Assembly: GCA_036522895.1 (NCBI GenBank)
Contig: DATDEX010000288.1
Location: 1 to 12,299, forward strand
Length of the DNA stretch: 12,299 nucleotides
Direction of reading: 5' to 3'
DNA from: JAIOPA01 sp036522895
GTDB lineage: Bacteria; Eisenbacteria; RBG-16-71-46
Below are positions 7,064-12,299 of the stretch, in pieces; position 1 is the stretch's first letter; every line of letters starts with the position of its first letter. Both the position numbers and the translations under genes were made by a program. Below the pieces are notes generated by a model. That model was not told where the DNA came from and did no database searches. It worked only from the letters and a program-made list of their open reading frames with translations.

Positions 7064-9023
7064 TCGGCTCCGGGACCGCGACCGCGATCGGGTTGACGCC
7101 CGCGAGCACCGCCGGCACGAGCAGGCGCAGCGCATGGAAGTGCGCGAGCCGGAGCGTCGCTCCCTCGCGCGGCGCGAGCACGCGCGTGGCCCGCGGGGTG
7201 CCGGCGTCGTCGAGCTCGGCCTCGATCGCGTCGTTTCCGAATCGCCAGCCGTCGAGCGTGCGCTCGAGCCGGTGCTCGACCCCAGAGAACCGCGCGACGA
7301 CGCGCTCTTCTGCGCCGTCGATCCGGATGCCGTCCGCCGTGAGGTCCGCATCGTAGCCGGCGCGACTCGTGTAAAGGCGGGGCTTCACGCGGTGCGGCCC
7401 GCCCGCCTCGGGGCAGAACGTGTCGCAGTTGCCGCACTCGTTACAGAGCTCGGCGGCGACCGCCCACTGCGACTCGCGGTGGGTCCCGAACCGGGCCAGG
7501 CGGCGCTCGACGGCGCCGCCCACGAGCACCAGCTCGAGCGTGGGCACCGAGCACGGCGGCACCGCGACCGAGAAGAACGCGGCGTTGGGGCAGACGAGCG
7601 CGCAGCGGTTGCAGGACTCGCAGTCGAGAAGGGCGAGCGGCGGCCGGGGCCCCGTGACGGCGAACGACTCCGCGGGCGGGGCTTCCGTGCCGGCGGCGAG
7701 CCGGGCCGCATAGCCCGCGAGATTGAACGCACCGGCCTCGCGCGTGCCGAGCTCGCCGCCGCCCGCCTCGCGGGCGCGGGCGACGACGAACGCGTCGATG
7801 TCGCGTGCGCCGAGCCGCTCCATCTCGGCCTCGAGCGCCTTCAGGTAGCGCGGCAGGCGCCGGTAGCCGGTCGGCTGGAGGAGATCGGTGCAGGTGGTGA
7901 CCGGCGCGAAGCCGCAGGCCACCGTGTCGGCGAAGTTCTCGGCCCGCACCCCGGCGCTGAACGAGCGTGGGAGCGGAACGGGGAGCGCGCGCTCGAGCCG
8001 GTCCGCGAGCGCCAGGGCGATGGAATGGAGCGGCGCGCCCGAGAGGTAGACCTGTTCGCCGGCGAGCCGCCCGCGGGTGTTGCGCACCACGAGCGTGTTC
8101 GTGAGCTTGATCCCGAGCGAGAGCCCGCGCCCGCGGGCGAGCGCCGTGAGCCGCGCGAGCATGCCCACGGCGGTATCCCACTGGAGGTCGCGCGCGAACG
8201 CCGCGGGCTCGAGCACGATGTCGTGCCGTCGCTGGACGTCGTGGAGCAGGTGCGCCACGTGGTCGTGACCGAGCAGCGTGGGATTCAGCTTGATCACGAC
8301 GTTCAAGGCATGCCGGTCGAACAGCCGCTCGACGATTCGCTCGATCTCCCCCGCCGGGCAGCCGTGGAACGTCGAGAGCGTGACCGTGTCCACCATCCGT
8401 GCCGGCGGAGCCGCCCCATCCGCATCACGCCACGCCGCGGGGAGCCGGTCGCGAAGCGCGTGAAGCATCGGACCCGCCTGGCGCGCGCCGTCGAGGAAGC
8501 GTGCCACAGGGTCGGAGCAGATCCCGGCCAGGTCGTAGCCCACCGAGGCGTCGAAGTGCGTGCCGATCGTGCCCCCCTCCCGGGCGGCGCGTGCGTCCTC
8601 CGGGCCCACGACCCCGCGGGCCGCGAGCGCGTGGATCAGGAGCCACGCGGTGGCGTACTGCTCGAGCGAGGATGCGAGTCTCAGCTCCTGCGACCACTCG
8701 ACGTTGTAGGCCTCGGCCGGGGCGTCGATGCAGGGCCGCGGGATCTCGAGCCGGTCGCGCACCTGGATCGTCTTCAACTCGAGCACGCGCGCGCCCGCGA
8801 GCCACGCCGTGACGAGGTTCTGCGCGAGCTGCGTGTGCGGGCCCGCGGCCGGGCCGAGCGGCGTGGCGGCGCGGCCGCCCGCGACCGGGATCGACAGGTC
8901 GAGGCCGGGCTTCCGCCGCCAGAACGAGCGCTGCGGCAGGCCGAACACGCTCCGCTCGCGCTCGAGGCCGGCGAGCGCCCAGGCGGCGAGCGTCTCGACC
9001 GCGAGCGGTCGCAGCTCGCTCAC
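7008..9023 (-). CDS. ygfK: YgfK-like FMN/iron-sulfur reductase without the FAD/NAD(P)H domain
   Basis: E. coli YgfK, annotated as a putative selenate reductase subunit but tied by gene clusters to anaerobic purine/urate breakdown, has about 1030 residues: a dihydroorotate-dehydrogenase-like domain, a GltD-like FAD/NAD(P)H domain, and a ferredoxin tail. This 671-residue protein has the first, with ATPLGPAAGPHTQLAQN (53-69), SRPCID-like IPRPCIDAPAEAYNVEWS, STFHGCP (Cys222), KLNPTLLG and KLTNTLVV (306-313). It also has the last: C468-ESCNRCALVCP and C527-NECGNCDTFCP, two [4Fe-4S] motifs. Only about 60 residues (405-467) lie between, with no GxGxxG nucleotide-binding motif, so the middle domain is absent. 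This gives the layout of PreA, which works with a separate flavoprotein, PreT. The GTG start at 9023 overlaps the ssnA stop (GTGA) with GGAG five bases upstream. The last codons overlap korB antiparallel. Confidence 0.88.
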   Translation of the reverse strand: MSELRPLAVETLAAWALAGLERERSVFGLPQRSFWRRKPGLDLSIPVAGGRAATPLGPAAGPHTQLAQNLVTAWLAGARVLELKTIQVRDRLEIPRPCIDAPAEAYNVEWSQELRLASSLEQYATAWLLIHALAARGVVGPEDARAAREGGTIGTHFDASVGYDLAGICSDPVARFLDGARQAGPMLHALRDRLPAAWRDADGAAPPARMVDTVTLSTFHGCPAGEIERIVERLFDRHALNVVIKLNPTLLGHDHVAHLLHDVQRRHDIVLEPAAFARDLQWDTAVGMLARLTALARGRGLSLGIKLTNTLVVRNTRGRLAGEQVYLSGAPLHSIALALADRLERALPVPLPRSFSAGVRAENFADTVACGFAPVTTCTDLLQPTGYRRLPRYLKALEAEMERLGARDIDAFVVARAREAGGGELGTREAGAFNLAGYAARLAAGTEAPPAESFAVTGPRPPLALLDCESCNRCALVCPNAAFFSVAVPPCSVPTLELVLVGGAVERRLARFGTHRESQWAVAAELCNECGNCDTFCPEAGGPHRVKPRLYTSRAGYDADLTADGIRIDGAEERVVARFSGVEHRLERTLDGWRFGNDAIEAELDDAGTPRATRVLAPREGATLRLAHFHALRLLVPAVLAGVNPIAVAVPEPISRPGTPRRSPAPGPAAG

Positions 9024-10108
9024 ACGCTCTCCATCCGCGCCCAGAGCTCCACGGCCGCCTCGCGCGCCTCGGCGCGGATCTCCGGCAGGTCGCCGTGAAC
9101 CAGGCGGCCCTCGCGCACGACGGTGCGTCCGCCGACCGCGGCGCGCCAGACCCGCGGCCGGCCATCCTCGGCACCAGGGATCCACTCGACCAAGTCGCTC
9201 GACATTTCGAGCGCGCCGAAGTGCTCGGCGGCGAGCTCCCGCCCGCCCTCGAGGCGCAGGTCGAGCGCCGCGGCGGGCGTGCCCGGCTCGTGGACCGCGG
9301 CGAGCCGGGCGAGCGCCGCGCGCTCGGCGCGGAGATCGGACGGGAAGCCGTCGGTGCCGAGCGCGACGCGTCCGCTCGCGGCGAGTGCCAAGGGATAGCC
9401 GACGCGGTTCGCCTCGTTGGAGCGCGGGTTCTGCACGAGCCAGAGGCGGTTCGCGTCGGCGTCGCGCACCTGGGAGGCGTCGAGGTGGACACCGTGGGCG
9501 AGGATCGAGCGTGGCGGCAATGTGCCGGCGTTGAACATGCGCCCGAGCGGTCCGCGGGCACCGCGGCGGGTCGCGTCCTCGACGTCGGTGAGGTCTTCGG
9601 CCACGTGGACGTGGCAGGCGGTCTCGAGCCGCGCGCACATGTCCGCGGCCTCCTCGAGCGTCTCGTGCGACACCGTGAACGAGGCGTGCAGGCCGACGAG
9701 CCCGCGAACGTGCGGGCGGCGATTGTTGAGGATGAACCGCTCGCACTCGGCGAGCCCGCGTCGCGCCTCGGCGCGGCCGCGGTTCCGCTCGGTGGCGCCG
9801 TAGCAGAGGAGCGCGCGCATGCCGAGCGAGGCGCACGCGTCGGCGATCACGTCGAGGCTCCCCTCGATCAGGTTCGGAGACTCGTGGTGATCGATCAGCG
9901 TCGTGGTGCCGTGGAGGAGCGCGTCGGCCACGTACCAGCGCGCCGCCGCGTGGAGCGATGTCACGTCGAGCGCGCGGTCGAGCCGCCACCACACCCGCTC
10001 GAGGATCTCGAAGAAGTTCTCGGGATCCCGGGCGGGCGGCGGCATGTCGAACGGGGCGAGGCCGCTGTAGATGTGCGTGTGGGCATTGACGAACCCGGGG
10101 CCGGTCAT
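9020..10108 (-). CDS. ssnA: SsnA-like amidohydrolase (aminohydrolase), N-terminally short
   Basis: This is a metal-dependent amidohydrolase of the SsnA/guanine-deaminase-like group, a fixed partner of ygfK and xdhD in purine-degradation clusters. The exact substrate of SsnA is not certain from sequence. The 362-residue protein starts almost directly at the first metal site, GFVNAHTHIYSGL (His10, His12). It continues with WWRLDRALD, IDHHESP, GLHASFTV (His141), HVHVAED (His166/His168), LAHGVHLD (His205) and LGTDGFPSD (Asp253), so the metal and catalytic set looks complete. E. coli SsnA has about 440 residues; the missing part is the N-terminal beta-strand region before the barrel. The start at ATG 10108 is supported by GAGGAAGG at 10116-10123, seven bases upstream. 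Upstream codons in the same frame are charged and do not resemble the missing strands. Confidence 0.88.
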   Translation of the reverse strand: MTGPGFVNAHTHIYSGLAPFDMPPPARDPENFFEILERVWWRLDRALDVTSLHAAARWYVADALLHGTTTLIDHHESPNLIEGSLDVIADACASLGMRALLCYGATERNRGRAEARRGLAECERFILNNRRPHVRGLVGLHASFTVSHETLEEAADMCARLETACHVHVAEDLTDVEDATRRGARGPLGRMFNAGTLPPRSILAHGVHLDASQVRDADANRLWLVQNPRSNEANRVGYPLALAASGRVALGTDGFPSDLRAERAALARLAAVHEPGTPAAALDLRLEGGRELAAEHFGALEMSSDLVEWIPGAEDGRPRVWRAAVGGRTVVREGRLVHGDLPEIRAEAREAAVELWARMESV

Positions 10109-10145
10109 GGCATGGCCTTCCTCATCGCCATGGCTTCGTACTCGC

Positions 10146-10149
<4 letters not shown>
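10105..10149 (-). CDS. Possible 14-codon bridging ORF between xdhD and ssnA
   Basis: A minus-strand ORF encodes MSEYEAMAMRKAMP. Its ATG at 10149 overlaps the xdhD stop as ATGA, and its TGA at 10107-10105 overlaps the ssnA start as ATGA. GGGAGA (10162-10157) lies about eight bases before its ATG. The peptide is too short for family assignment. It may be a translational bridge that carries ribosomes from xdhD to ssnA, a remnant of a lost gene start, or chance. Confidence 0.3.
10116..10123 (-). promoter_or_regulatory. Ribosome binding site deciding the ssnA start
   Basis: Read on the minus strand this is GAGGAAGG, seven bases before ATG 10108. Its strength argues that the short ssnA start is genuine and not an annotation artefact. 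Confidence 0.6.

Positions 10150-12299
<2,150 letters not shown>

Noticed and set aside
7134..9098. 654-residue plus-strand ORF opposite ygfK
   Set aside because: It is an Arg/Glu/Ala-rich antisense shadow, while the minus-strand frame has ferredoxin and flavin-domain motifs.
9023..9992. N-terminal extension of the ygfK-like protein up to 9992
   Set aside because: The extra part is Arg/Pro-rich antiframe of ssnA. Family homology begins just after the GTG at 9023, which overlaps the ssnA stop.

Overview
This is a very GC-rich (roughly 70% or more), gene-dense piece of bacterial chromosome, probably from a Gram-negative-type, anaerobic or facultative organism. It encodes an inner-membrane Rnf complex, including one subunit with a secretion signal, and oxygen-sensitive ferredoxin enzymes. 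Codon third positions are almost always G or C. I cannot name the taxon; a high-GC, mostly uncultivated phylum is only a guess from base composition and style.

Left half, plus strand (1-7063): an operon for ferredoxin-linked energy conservation. It reads rnfC (last codons only)-rnfD-rnfG-rnfE-rnfA-rnfB, followed directly by a two-subunit 2-oxoacid:ferredoxin oxidoreductase (a fused gamma-alpha subunit, then beta). Nearly every junction is a GTGA/ATGA or short overlap; the one gap is 56 nt before rnfB. The oxidoreductase would make reduced ferredoxin from a 2-oxoacid, and Rnf would pass those electrons to NAD+ while pumping ions, or run in reverse to make reduced ferredoxin. Two Rnf subunits are unusual. 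RnfA carries an extra secreted, Ig-like domain of about 140 residues at its N-terminus. RnfE has lost one of the two cysteines that in the family help bind the membrane [2Fe-2S] cluster.

Right half, minus strand (12299-7008, read right to left): a purine-catabolism operon of the E. coli xdhD-ssnA-ygfK type. It holds a molybdopterin hydroxylase large subunit (start off the right edge), a possible 14-codon bridging ORF, an SsnA-like amidohydrolase lacking its N-terminal strands, and a YgfK-like protein. This YgfK is about 671 residues against about 1030 in E. coli because the central FAD/NAD(P)H (GltD-like) domain is absent. The dihydroorotate-dehydrogenase-like domain runs directly into the C-terminal two-cluster ferredoxin domain, as in PreA of the PreTA dihydropyrimidine dehydrogenase.

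The two operons converge and overlap by 56 nt at their 3' ends. The most interesting reading is a possible ferredoxin-based circuit. Purine oxidation and reduction would use a YgfK that cannot itself take electrons from NAD(P)H, beside the genes that make and spend reduced ferredoxin. This link is inferred from adjacency and domain loss; the domain loss, cysteine loss and N-terminal fusion are read directly from the sequence. No RNA genes, mobile elements, CRISPR arrays or intergenic stretches over 300 nt were seen.
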